Source: Lingula anatina | Taxonomy: Eukaryota; Brachiopoda; Lingulata; Lingulida; Lingulidae | Direction of reading: 5' to 3' | Length of the DNA stretch: 64,000 bases | Assembly (NCBI RefSeq): GCF_001039355.2 | Contig: NW_019775501.1 | Coordinates: 1-64,000, forward strand | The notes under the pieces: generated by a model | What the model was told of the DNA's origin: nothing | Seen by the model: the letters and a program-made list of their open reading frames with translations, nothing else | Database searches by the model: none | Shown here: positions 1 through 11,045 of the stretch, in pieces | Numbering within the stretch: position 1 is the stretch's first letter | Layout of the letters: every line of letters starts with the position of its first letter | Position numbers and translations under genes: made by a program

Positions 1-1519
1 GTACATGTAACTGGACTTCTGCTGTGCACTTAAAACTTAGTGGTAAACATAAGTGTACAAAACGATGTCCTCATTTACGATTTCTTTAAATTTAAAATGA
101 AACTCATTGTGTGTAGTGATAAATGGTGCTGATATCACCTACAGTACGCTGTGCGCCAGGTCACGTCGGGTCAGGAGAATGTTGCTATGGTGACAAATGA
201 TGGTCTGAGTGCATGCACTCTGTACCAGAGGCCAGCTGGGTTAGGAAGTCTTTATTTTTATTTACAAAAATTCCCGCGAAACAGCATAGAAATGTGTTCA
301 GATTAACCAGAAAAAAATAAGTGAATGTCTAGTTAAAAAAATTCTCGCCGTGAGACTGATACAGGGAAGCATTCCTTCAGAGCTAAACACCCCTCTTCAC
401 CCCCACGGACATTTACCCCCACACCCACCCACCCACCCCTGACCCCCACCTCCGGGGACAACATCCCCCTAGTTCAAATCCCCTCCACACATGGTATAAA
501 TCAGCCAATTTTTTTGGCTTATCTTCATGTTTAGCCGCCTAACTTGACAGAACATGGTAGGTCATAATAGGGACGAAGAGCAGAGGATAAATGCGTGCTT
601 GAAGATTCTTTTTTCATGTTTATCCACACGTGAAATGTCTTGGTTGCTTTTACGTAAGGGAATAAAATGTGAATAAAACGCAATGTAACTTTCTATAAAC
701 ATGTTAAAACACACGACTCCCTTCCTGTTGTTCAGAAACAAAAAGCAAGAAAAAAGAATGCCTTTCGAAAAAACTAGATAATACGACTTATGGAATTCGA
801 TATGCTACGACGGGAAATTATAAATGATCCATAGGATATTACTGACAGCAGGTTCAGCTATTAATTTATCTTAGCTAAACCTACAGGTAGTTGGAATAGA
901 GCGTGCAAAGTTTTATATTGGTAACTTAAATAGTATTGCTATAATGAAAATGAATATTTTAGTTGTTTATTATTTCAATGTGTGCATCTCACTTGAGAAC
1001 TGAAAGCACCCACGTTAATAAATCACCTAATTAAATGTGCTATAATTCACACGCGATACCTGTTTTAAATGCATGGTCATTGCATAGTGTTGTTAGGGCA
1101 CTAACAACACTTCACTCTCCAAATGGAGATCATTTAATGAGATATCCTCGTTTCTTAACTCAAAATAAGAACAAAGTGTAAAGAAATAATTCCATATGAC
1201 ACATAGGCACGTTTTGTATAGTACATCCTGATTCAAACTTTTGTGAAAAATTGTTCCCGATTTTCCTGTTTTGGCATCCATTCTTCAGTCTCATTCACGT
1301 GGAAGACCATAACATAATGCAAGACACACACGTCCATATACTAATATGTATACACATGTACTAGTATTCAGTTTTACGTCTGTTATCAATATGATAACAC
1401 GTGCTTAAGCATATACAAAAAACACAAAAGGCATACAGATTCTCCACACAGATATGTAAAGAAAATGTGGATAAACAATGAGCTCGAGTTAAAAAAATAA
1501 CCAGTGATTCTCTACTTAC
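1..1519. other. No coding exon recognised; probable intron
   Basis: I see no exon with family similarity or good splice signals here. The stretch lies directly downstream, in minus-strand sense, of the signal-peptide exon at 1520-1595, so it is probably that gene's first intron. It contains a C-rich low-complexity run near 390-480. The only long open frame (1093-1281, minus) looks like chance. Confidence 0.5.
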
Positions 1520-1595
1520 CAGCAGACACGTGCGTCGTCAGGGCAAGCAGCGTCGTCACCGCTATAAAAACGGAGCTAAATAACCTAAAATCCAT
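1520..1595 (-). CDS. First coding exon (signal peptide) of a gene running off the left edge; possibly a second receptor gene
   Basis: The ATG at 1595 opens 25 codons beginning MDFRLFSSVFIAVTTLLAL, a short polar start, a hydrophobic core and a small-residue end (HVSA) typical of a secretory signal. The exon ends with one spare base at a strong donor, G|GTAAGTAG, so it is phase 1. The receptor gene at 4482-8780 has a second exon that needs exactly a phase-1 signal exon, and vertebrate and invertebrate nicotinic genes usually split this way. A tandem receptor gene to the left is therefore possible, but no further exon lies in the window. The product beyond the signal peptide is unknown. Confidence 0.55.
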
Positions 1596-1694
1596 TCGTC
1601 ACGGCCGGCTGAACCTATTTTATGCGCTGATTTCATCAACACCTCCAGAATATCCCTAATGTCGTCTTTAGCAGCTACACCTGGGTGTGATTAT

Positions 1695-1704
1695 TTTAAA
1701 TATA
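1695..1704 (-). promoter_or_regulatory. Possible TATA box for the exon at 1520-1595
   Basis: On the minus strand the sequence TATATTTAAA lies about 100 bases upstream of the ATG at 1595. The spacing would allow a short 5' UTR. AT-rich matches are common in this window, so this is weak. Confidence 0.25.
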
Positions 1705-2105
1705 GTGTCAAGTTATCAATGACGTCCGCAGTGCGCAGTGTATGTGTGGTTGTTCACAATCCACAGAGGTAAGGATATGCGTTCTTGACACGGGCATGCG
1801 CAGTTCATCACCCGGAGAGGATGCCGCAGTTGATGAACACTGAAATCGCGTAGCCGGTAAATATTGCAATTATCTCGTTAGGTTCCTCTGCATCGCCGCT
1901 TTTTGTCAATTTCCAATCGCTCACGCTGTCCGTCTTTACAATCCAGTAAAACGTGAGATCCGTTCGGATAGAGATAAGCTTGCCCGGGGTAAGCTATAAA
2001 TAGTACTAGGAGCCTAACTAAGTGCGTGCACCAACTATTTGTTAGTCTAAAACCCAAACATTTAGAGATCTCAGGTCGGCAGGTATTACTGAATCATCGG
2101 TGAAA

Positions 2106-2356
2106 TAAGGCTTCGTTCACATGCAATGTCTATTTTCTATTTTCTATTTTCGGTATGTCTTATGATCACGGTCTGTGCACTGAATATCCCGCGGCGTAAT
2201 TACTGGCAGCGCGAGCCAGTTACTATAAGTTACTATAAGTAACTGGCTCGCGCTGCCAGTAATTACGCGGCGGGATATTCAGTGCACAGACCGTGATCAT
2301 AAGACATACCGAAAATAGAAAATAGAAAATAGACATTGCATGTGAACGAAGCCTAA
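2106..2356. mobile_element. Palindromic foldback MITE, TAA target duplication
   Basis: A 245-bp body (2109-2353) is an almost perfect inverted repeat: arms of about 115 bp differ by one visible base and meet near 2231. The ends read GGCTTCGTTCACATGCAATG and its complement. TAA flanks both sides, which fits a 3-bp TWA target duplication as used by PIF/Harbinger elements. A related copy lies at 40320-40511, also flanked by TAA. There is no transposase inside, so it is non-autonomous. Confidence 0.8.
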
Positions 2357-2901
2357 AACGGCAGACTAGCCACGTCATTCTGGACCAAATTGGGCTGCAT
2401 CAGCCCCGCGTCTGACCACACAAACACGAGCGTTCTTGTTCATGATATTTCTAAACCTAATTTGTCCCGTTCTAGTGCTAGTGTCGATAGTAAAGAGAAC
2501 TTATGACACAAATTACTGGGTTAATGATAAAAGAATGGCGGGGAGAATGCGCTATTATTGCGCCATAATGCGCACATTTGACAACTCGGGCGAGACGTTT
2601 TGAATACTAGTTACTTTAAACTCATTCTGGGTTAGTTTATGCCACATATTGTAACAGAAGCTGAGTTTCAACTGTAAAGCGGGTCTTCGATTCAAAGAGC
2701 GGTAATACTTGTACAATGTACTCTCGTTTTTGTCGTATGTTGACGCGAGTAATTACAATTTATATAAACATCCTCAGCGTGCTTGTGGTACATTGTAATT
2801 TGTACACAGGAAAAATCAACATTCGTTTTTTTTGAACGTTTGGGGGGTATTAAGGGGGTGAACAATACGTTAAGCAAAATAATGTTTTTTTCCCCGTTTC
2901 A

Positions 2902-2903
<2 letters not shown>

Positions 2904-2937
<34 letters not shown>

Positions 2938-2946
2938 TGTGCGTGT
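2904..2946. repeat. (GT)n microsatellite
   Basis: An interrupted GT dinucleotide run, about 30 bases pure, followed by related GT-rich sequence. Confidence 0.9.
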
Positions 2947-3050
2947 GAGAGACAGTGTGTGTGAGAGAGGGGGGATCAATACTTAATACTAATGTTATTA
3001 TCACTGTTCATTTTCTTCAATTCAATATTACCTTAAAGTCACATTCTGCC

Positions 3051-3073
3051 CTCTCTCTCTCTCTCTCTCTCTC
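3051..3073. repeat. (CT)n microsatellite
   Basis: An uninterrupted CT dinucleotide run of 23 bases. Confidence 0.9.
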
Positions 3074-3620
3074 ACCTACATCATTTTCATTTATTCTGTA
3101 GAGTAACCTTTCGGCTCATGTAGCCCATTAGCAAGGAAAACAAGATCACGGAACTTCCGTGTAGTCTGTGCTGATTGAAATAAAAAAATAATATCATAAA
3201 AAAGTTAATATTTTATAATATTTGGTTTTGTTTACGAAGCATGAACATAAATAATGGTATTCTTTTATCGATCTTCTTCTATGCTATATATAACTTATTG
3301 TGATGAGTACCTGTTTGGAAATTGGGATAGTTTTAATTCTGTTAAAGCGTTTTATTATTTATTGTATTTAATCACGAAGAAGAAGTTACCAGTATTTACT
3401 TATCAGAACGATTATTATTGATGTATCATGCAATTTGCTATATGTAGGTCATATCGTAGGCCTATACGTTAATATATTATTAAAAAAACGATAACTCTTA
3501 GGTCATAGATGCAGGTAAAATTTAAAAAAATTGAAGTAAAAAAGGCTATGCCTAATTGCTTATGAAGAAAGTAGTGTGCATGAAAATTAGTAATAGAATA
3601 ACTCTCAGCATTTACTGATT

Positions 3621-3777
3621 CCAGTGTAACAGGAATGGAAGTCCGCGAGGAACCGTAGTCCGCTTCCCATTTCTTTGTACAGGTGACATTCGTCCAATAT
3701 ACTATCCCCAACACTCCAACTAACCCCAACTTGTACTAATTATATGGGAGCCCGGACCTCCATTCCTGTTACACCGG
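3621..3777. mobile_element. Short TIR element, CCGGTGTAACAGG family
   Basis: The left end CCAGTGTAACAGGAATGGA and the right end, read in complement, CCGGTGTAACAGGAATGGA form terminal inverted repeats of about 25 bp around a 157-bp element. Longer relatives lie at 7955-8284 and 37159-37322. No coding capacity; target duplication not clear. Confidence 0.7.
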
Positions 3778-4410
3778 ACTAAAAGGAAGATGTCATATTT
3801 TCTTGACAAAATGTATTTCCTATATAATTATTGAATATATAACTTAATCTAACACGCGAATATTGGTGCGGGTGTAAAGTTGTAAGGTGGGTCTCCAGTC
3901 CTCCCTGTCCAAAAGTAAATGACGGACGAGCCTCTTTTACGCTCTTAAGACAATGAAAAAAAGTTACCATACTTTTGGAATGCCACATGGTAAGGAAAAC
4001 GAGATGTTAATACGTACATGTAGCTCATCATTATTCTGAACCCTGCACGTGATATGTGGTGTGTTATACACGTAAAAAAGATAAGTAATCCTTTATCATT
4101 TTCTCCCTGCATTTTGATTGAAAACATTCCCCTATTCTACTATGTCTATGGCTTCTCCCTTAGGGCTTTCTGTCATACCAAACTTGACTAAAACACAATA
4201 TAATGTGCCGTAGCACATGTCTGCTAAAGAGCCAAAAACCTTGAAATGATTTTGAAATCGATAAGCTATAATACATCTAAAATCAAGCATAATTGTAATG
4301 AGTTCGAAAAATTAAACAATCATAATGGAAAAATAAAAAAATAGATGTTTAATGAATTAAAAGGATTAAAATTTATAAGTACCTTAAAAAGACCGTTACT
4401 GAATACACAG

Positions 4411-4411
<1 letters not shown>

Positions 4412-4446
<35 letters not shown>

Positions 4447-4447
4447 N
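4412..4447. repeat. (AT)n microsatellite ending at a single N
   Basis: About 35 bases of AT dinucleotide end in one undetermined base at 4447. Single Ns also occur at 13785 and 26752 and probably mark joins between contigs. The run lies just past the receptor stop codon, in the presumed 3' UTR or flank. Confidence 0.8.
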
Positions 4448-4481
4448 AGATACGCAAAGTACGGAGATAGGTTCGTATAGA

Positions 4482-7400
4482 TTACTGCGTACTGTATCTG
4501 GTTCGCTGAAGTTGATCATCACACGGGGGAGTGTTAGCGAAGAACCAGATAGTCGCCACGGTAGATAATATGAGGAAAGTATACAACACCAGTCTATCTA
4601 TGACCACGGCTACCATCTCCCATTCCGTTTTCAATCGCTCTGCGGCCTTCTTTTCACGCCCGGTGCAATCCTCGCCCTTTAGGTTGCTTAAAATCTGGCG
4701 AAGCACACGCGTGGTGGCAGCGGAATTGGCGGTGGGATTTCCGCTTCCGCCATGAAGGCTCATTTCGTCTTGTGAGCTGTAAGGGTTGCTGTCGCTGAAG
4801 TGGGTTGGATATCGTGGTTTTTCACTGTCTCGGATGCTGTAGATGCTGCCGTTCGCTATACTGTCATATATGTCGCCGTTTGATGAAAGCCGTGGTCGTC
4901 CATTTCGACTTTCGCTCTGAAATTACAAGTGATATATATTATCTATATGACTATGGTAGTTAATAATATTAAGTCATTCTACAAATATAAACCTTTCAAG
5001 AAGTTTCGAGATGTAATTTTATGGTAAAGATTAACTTTTATGTATTTGTTTATTATTTTATTATTATTATTTTTTTTTTGGGGGGGGGACTCTCTAAAGA
5101 AACAGCTGAAGAAACTAGAGGTGCAGATTGTTGATAAAGACAAACAAAGCAAGCATGGCAAGTAATGGAGGAGAAAAATATGAACTTTAAAGAAAGTATA
5201 AGAAGCATAATCATACATGTATAGGCTCTAATTTGAAAACGTTCTCCGCATCTTCATCAAGCGCCGTTTTGATTGCTTTCCTCTTGCAGACGATTGTGCC
5301 TAAAAACCCCAAGACCAGCTTCCTCATCCAGTTGGGCATCTCGTGACCCCGTTCTCCGCTGAAGTGAATGTTGGACACCACGATGCTGCTCATGGTGGAG
5401 ATACACAGTAATAGTAGAACAATGCCCAGGTACATACCTGCAACGGCGGAAAAATATACGGAAAACTGTGTGAAATTATATGGACTTTTTCCTTTTTTCT
5501 TCTTAAAATACGGATTCTTTGAAAATAAGAGTTTTCACTTTGAAAATATCAATATGAATTTTTTCAGTTATTTTTTCGATGTAAAAATACTTATAAAGGT
5601 ATAAGTAATGGATTTGATTTTCTGTGTGCACTTGGAAGTATAACGAACTTCTCAGGACAAAGAAATAACTAGGTTTCGACTTAAGTATAGATATGCGTGT
5701 GGGCAAATATTACCTCGTGCAAGTTATTTTTTTCTTAATGCTAAAAAATGGAATAATACATAAATAAATTACTGGTACAATTTATTCATATCTTTAAGGG
5801 TCACCGGCAAAAATTCTTAAACTGACTGACTAGCTACATGAATTGTGGAATTATTCTCCTTAAAGACATCTAGGATTTGACATCTCAACTTACTTAATAC
5901 TGGAACCACTTCAGACTGAGTAGGCGTCAAATCCGAAACCAGCTGCAAGAATACCATCATGGCCAACACAGCAGTCACACCAAACGACACTTTCTCTCCG
6001 GACTCCACCGGTAGGTAGAAACTCACAGCCGTCATGGACAAAACCACAATACAAGGCAAGATCAGATTGTACAGATAATACAGAGGTTTACGACACATGA
6101 TCAGATAAAATGTGACGTCAGGGTAAGGTTCCGGGCAGCACCCGTACACAGTGGATGTTCGTATGGCGGGAGCAGCCATTAATTGCCACTCTCCATTTGG
6201 AACAAACGACGTCTGGTCTCCCGTCGCGCTTTTGTTCCGCAGATCCAGCTGGTAACCATGGAAATGCCAGGAACCAAATTTTACTGGGCAGGCTTGTTTG
6301 TCGTATGGGAAGTAGTTGATGTCCATAAGACAGCTGCTCTTCAGGATGAGTGGATACCCCCACGTGACCTTGCCGTCGCTGTGGACCGTGGCGGGAAATC
6401 CACTGACATCTCTCTCCTCCTCTCGTACACTGCAGTATAGATAATGATTTGAATTCAAAGAAGCAGTTAATAGAATGGTTTAATAATAAATAATTAAATA
6501 ATGGATAAAAATACTGAATGTATATATTTCAAATAGTAATTGTTGATTACTTCATTGATCTCGTTTGGTGAAGAAACAGGGGGTATTTCATGATGTATAT
6601 CACTATGTACGTGCATGCTATCACAAAAAAATGGAAAAGTCAACTTCATATTTCATAAAGCAATTATATCTTTTACTGCAACCTGGCCCCGTGACTCGAA
6701 AACATCGGGTAGTGCGAATAGCGATATCACATATAGAGGCTACAATGTATTATATGGGGCGAGTTATGGAATGGAGACGCGTGCGCTCGGTCGCAATGCG
6801 CTATGCTTTCGAGTTACAGGGCCCAGATCTCGTGCGCTATATGATAGTGATCGATACATGGACCAAAATGTATTTCACACTATACATGTGTACTACCTTG
6901 TTTTCCATTTGTGTAATTCATGTAATATTAAAAACCTGCTTATATTTAACCACCTTAAGTTACTTCTTGGTATGACTTGAACTGTATCGAATACAAGTTT
7001 GTATTGAAACGTTACATATTATTCTACGACATTTCATCATAAGTGAAGTTTTCGGCAGCATGTGTATGCGCCATTACAATTTTTCCTCGTCATTTGATAA
7101 TATTACGAATTACTTAAATGTGAAAGATTTTTTTAATTCTTTTTTCTGTGCATATTTATGTTTATGTGTGTTTGGGCATGCGTATATGTGCTCGCCTGCA
7201 TGTGTATGAATGTAAACGTGTGTGTTTATATGTGTTTGTGATTGGGTGCGTGTGGTGAGTTAGTACGTGTGTGCGCATGTGTAGGGTCTACTTGCGCGTG
7301 CGTGCATGTTGAATATTTAATCACACATACTCATTGTATATAGTAGTGTCCGGATTCCATATGCTGTCAATGGCGACGTCGAAACTAGTGATGTTGGCGT

Positions 7401-8780
7401 GCTCGGACTCATTCCATGTAAGAATTTCGTCTTTCCATTCCTGAGAAGAAAGTTGAAAGATTATTAAGGCTCAGTGGTGTTCAGCTGAATTTTCGAAAAT
7501 TTTGGACAGACTTCATAATGAGAGACACTAGAAGACCTACAACGCTCCAATGGATACGATCGCGGACATATAACAGTGACAATTCATTGATATTTCAGAA
7601 ACACTGTACCTGTGGTTCATTAACCCTTATTTGACATAGCCATGTCTGATAACCAACATATAAATTATTCTTTTAGCTTTAATTATTCAAAAACATATCA
7701 GTACTGAAAACACTGTCGCAGACATTCAATTTATCTCCTAAATCACTTCACAGTGTATTTTTAAAAGCTGCTGGCTTGAGCAACTTCGAGTGAAAATAAC
7801 AATAACATTGAAATATATTCAACAGAAATGAACTGATTAATTCAAATTAATGGTCAATATAAAAGGTCTTTGATACCATGGATCCACCGGCATTTTACCT
7901 AATAATAAGGTTCAACCCTGATACATGTTATACTACAAGAACAAAAACTAAATACCGGTGTGACAGGAATGGCAGTATGCTGGGAACCGGATAGTCTGTG
8001 TCCCATTACTTTGTACAGGTGGCATTCGTCCCCTATACTAACGACTAACCCGAATAACCCGGTACTAATCATATGGGACCCAGTGTAACGTGCTAGAGAG
8101 CCCCTCATGATGGAGATTCCGCTTCCATTTTATTTGTGAGGTAAGCCTCGCCTTAGAATTTGACCCATTAAATTAGCTTAGGTTAACCCTAACCATTATA
8201 AGTAAATGGAGGCCAATTACACGGACTCTCAGTTTCGTTACACCGGGGCTTCCATTCCCAGGACTACCATTCCTGTCACACCGGCAATGACTCCAATTAC
8301 CTGTCTCACCCACAGACTGACGAACAGCGTCTGCTCTGCTGCGTTCTGAAACAACAATTGAAATGCTTTAAAAAGACCCAGAGGGTTCGTACAACACTCC
8401 ATGAAATATTCTTATATTTATTATGTGTTGCACGCAATAAGGCTTTCAAAAATATGTTCTCAGTTTAAACCAATGTAAGTGACTGAAGATACGTGAAATT
8501 GTAATCCGTAATTTAAGGACTATAATATATGTAAATAGCAGTTGGATTATATGTAAATGCAATTGGATTATAACGAAATCGTGAAGAGAGAGAGAGAGAG
8601 AGAGAGAGAATAAGATCCTTACCAATTCAATAACTTGGTTAACACTTATATCTATTTTCACAGTAACTGTGTGGTTCGGATTTACAACCGGCCTGTTGTC
8701 TGCGTCATATTCAGAGAGGAGATTTTTCTTAAGGTTGACCAAAGTTGTATAAGTAAACGAGTGTGCCGAAACTGAGATGA
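4482..8780 (-). CDS. Alpha-type nicotinic acetylcholine receptor-like subunit (first exon missing)
   Basis: Ligand-gated cation channel subunit of the plasma membrane, built from six exons: 8623-8780, 8301-8345, 7331-7440, 5894-6429, 5217-5437 and 4482-4916, about 500 residues; all phases agree. In order I see an extracellular start (TLVNLKKNLL); loop D with SLWVRQEW; loop A IWNPDTTIYN; a Cys loop with exactly 13 residues between cysteines; loop B GSWHFHG; and loop C VYGCCPEPYPD. That loop has the vicinal cysteine pair and both flanking tyrosines that define an agonist-binding alpha subunit. TM1-TM2 follow, with glutamate just before TM2 (GEKVSFGVTAVLAMM), which fits cation selectivity. TM3, a long loop, and TM4 (VLYTFLILSTVATIWFF) end the protein. 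The 8623-8780 exon needs an upstream phase-1 signal exon that I could not place. Confidence 0.92.
7955..8284. mobile_element. TIR element, CCGGTGTGACAGG family, in a receptor intron
   Basis: The left end CCGGTGTGACAGGAATGG and a right end reading CCATTCCTGTCACACCGG are perfect inverted repeats around 330 bp. The interior shares CCCTAACCATTATAA-type sequence with the inverted copy at 37159-37322 and has an end structure like 3621-3777. It lies between receptor exons 7331-7440 and 8301-8345, only 17 bp from the latter. Confidence 0.8.
8588..8610. repeat. (GA)n microsatellite near a splice donor
   Basis: A GA dinucleotide run 13 bases inside the intron from the receptor donor at 8622. On the transcribed strand it reads as a pyrimidine run. 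Confidence 0.85.
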
Positions 8781-9778
8781 CTGAAAAATAAAAAATATAA
8801 ATGTTAAAAAAACAGTCATCAGTGGGTGCTAACGAGGCAACCGATGGGAACAATTCCTTTAGTGTAATATAAAGTGTATATAGACAGAGGTGGGGGTTGG
8901 TATTAGAGGGCTAGTGGATGGGACGTGGGCGAATGAAGTGTCTCGGTCTTGAGCCTGTTTTGGTACAATCCATTATCCATTACTTATGACATAGGTTTTA
9001 TTACTCTACGCTTTCTCGTCTTGGCCTCCTTTTTTTTAAAGTCCCAAAAATGTATATATGACCTTATTCAAATAGACACATCGTACTAGTTAGGTCGATC
9101 CAACTCTGAGGGGCATACATCCCCAACCATTGCAATCAGCTTAATTATCTGGGTAATTAACTTTATACTAGCTGCACGAGGAGGTGTGTCATTCTTAAAG
9201 CTGATCGCACTTAGTGAGAACCCCCGCAGAGTAAGACCGACCCAAATGGTTCGATGTGTCTACCTGAAAGCTTCCTATAACTGCGAGAACTATTGAGTCT
9301 TTTTGTATGTTATGTGATGATCAGGTGAGAAAGAGTGTGAATAGCAATAAGAAATGAACCCGCTTTACTCTAAATATATAGACTCGTAATTGTTAATGCA
9401 ATTAAGAAGTAGCCCCCTACCCCATCTCGCCCTTTCCCCATTACCAACACTGCAAAAAATAATGTATTGTTATTTTTCAAAGAGCTATAACAATTAACTC
9501 TATTGTAACCTAATGCGATGATAGCAACTCATTGATTTCCGCAACATAAAAGCGAAAATGACCCAATGTTTCGCCCACGAAAATTGATTTTGGTAAAATT
9601 GCTTCCTAGAGTTGATAAAAAATAAGAGTCAATAACTTCTGACTGTACAGAAATTAACCTCACTTTCCCACATACATCATAATTTGTTTTGATGAAGTTC
9701 TGTAGATTACGAGGTTCCGTTGGTTTATTATCTATGGTTATTCCTTCAGAGAGGCTATTGACCGAACTGTGCCGTAGG

Positions 9779-10043
9779 TCTGCCCCTGCGAAAATTTGTC
9801 TCATTTAACGCTCACTTACGGTTCTCAATCTGTCATAGAACATAATGTTTTCTCTTTTAATGGAAAATGTACTTAATCTGTTCTAGGACATTCTGAAGGA
9901 CTTCCCCAAAACAGTTCTGGAACTGTTACATTCAATATCAGAACAACATTAGAACTGTAAAAAAAAATACACCAAATGTTCTAAAAGAGATTGAGAACCG
10001 TAAGTGAACGTTAAATAAGACACATTTTTAGCAGGGGTGCTGC
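9779..10043. mobile_element. Foldback element with about 55-60 bp arms
   Basis: The left arm (9779-9833) contains CTCACTTACGGTTCTCAATC. The right arm (9978-10043) carries its complement GATTGAGAACCGTAAGTGAA, continuing outward through the AAATGAGACAAA / TTATTTAACG-type flanks. About 145 bp separate the arms. No coding capacity; probably a MITE. Confidence 0.6.
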
Positions 10044-10843
10044 CTTTAATACATAAACTACAAAGGCAAAAATGGACTTTTCAAGATATTGTTTTTGCAA
10101 TTGGCTATGAAATGGACCTCTTTCAGTGACTCAAAGCACATATCATACTGGGCAATCCATCCAGTTGCAAAACAGAAACTGTAACTGTTGTTAAGAGGAG
10201 GGGGTACAAAACTTAATTGCCACACTTGAAATTCACATTTTCAAACCGTGTTTGTTCTTGAAAGAAAAGAGCATCCAATATTTTCAGTTAAGATATTCCA
10301 CGTATCTCGGCAATGATGTCTCTACCAGAGGTGGGTGTGCTTTCCCTAGTAAAATTTTAATTTAAGAATAAATATTTGAGGGCAGTGCAGTCCACAATCT
10401 GAATTCTTTGATTTGAATATTTAATAAAAAAAGAAAGGCTATTTATCTATTTTACACTTACTGCTTTAATTGGATATTAAAAATAAATTTAACCGAACAC
10501 TCAAAAGATATTATATTTACCATGCCAATACAAAAGAATAAGTACATTAGCTGTGAAGTCAACTTTACTGCCGACTTTCGTTCTCCCATGAACCGAAAAC
10601 GAGTCACATGATGTTGACCTAATTTTACCATGACGTTGCTAACTTTTTCCTTAATTGGAAATAATGGAATTTCTACGTTTCTTTAATGTAATGTACATCA
10701 GCCTGCTATGTGAATATTACACAACGGATGCTCAAATCTAGTGAACAGCTGAAATATGCCATAAGCCATTTGGAATTTCTGATTGTATACACCGCAGAGG
10801 CGTGGTTTTAGTGGCTTGCCTTATAATGCAATTTAACCTTAGA

Positions 10844-11045
10844 CCCCATTCCCAGATATTAGATCGATCCAACTAAATCGATCTAACTCCCTGGTGGTTC
10901 ACGCAAAATAGCTGTCAGACGAAAGTTAATTACCCCCTTTCAGCTTAGTAGTAGTCGGGACGGACATTTAAGCCGGATAATCTGACAGTAATCTACTGAG
11001 ACTCCCCACGGGGATAAATCGATCTAAAATCTATGGGAATGCGCC
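10844..11045. mobile_element. AGATCGATCT-type TIR element
   Basis: An element of about 200 bp with CCCATTCCCAGA at one end and TCTATGGGAATGCGCCC at the other, each followed inwards by AGATCGATC-type palindromes. The core shares TTAATTACCCCCTTTCAGC and a GACTCCCCAC(G)GGGAT motif with the copies at 14512, 18556, 29240, 39959 and 40515. Confidence 0.75.

Larger units (their letters stand above)
1596..4481. other. Intergenic stretch with repeats
   Basis: Between the signal exon at 1595 and the receptor stop codon at 4482 I find no coding exon. It holds a palindromic element (2106-2356), two microsatellites (2904-2946 and 3051-3073), a TIR element (3621-3777) and an AT dinucleotide run ending in a single-N contig join (4412-4447). 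Confidence 0.5.

Noticed and set aside
10514-10594. Candidate first exon of the receptor gene (minus strand, hydrophobic stretch before a GTAAAT donor)
   Set aside because: The frame with a start codon ends in phase 0, while the next receptor exon needs phase 1. The frame with correct phase has no methionine before an upstream stop.
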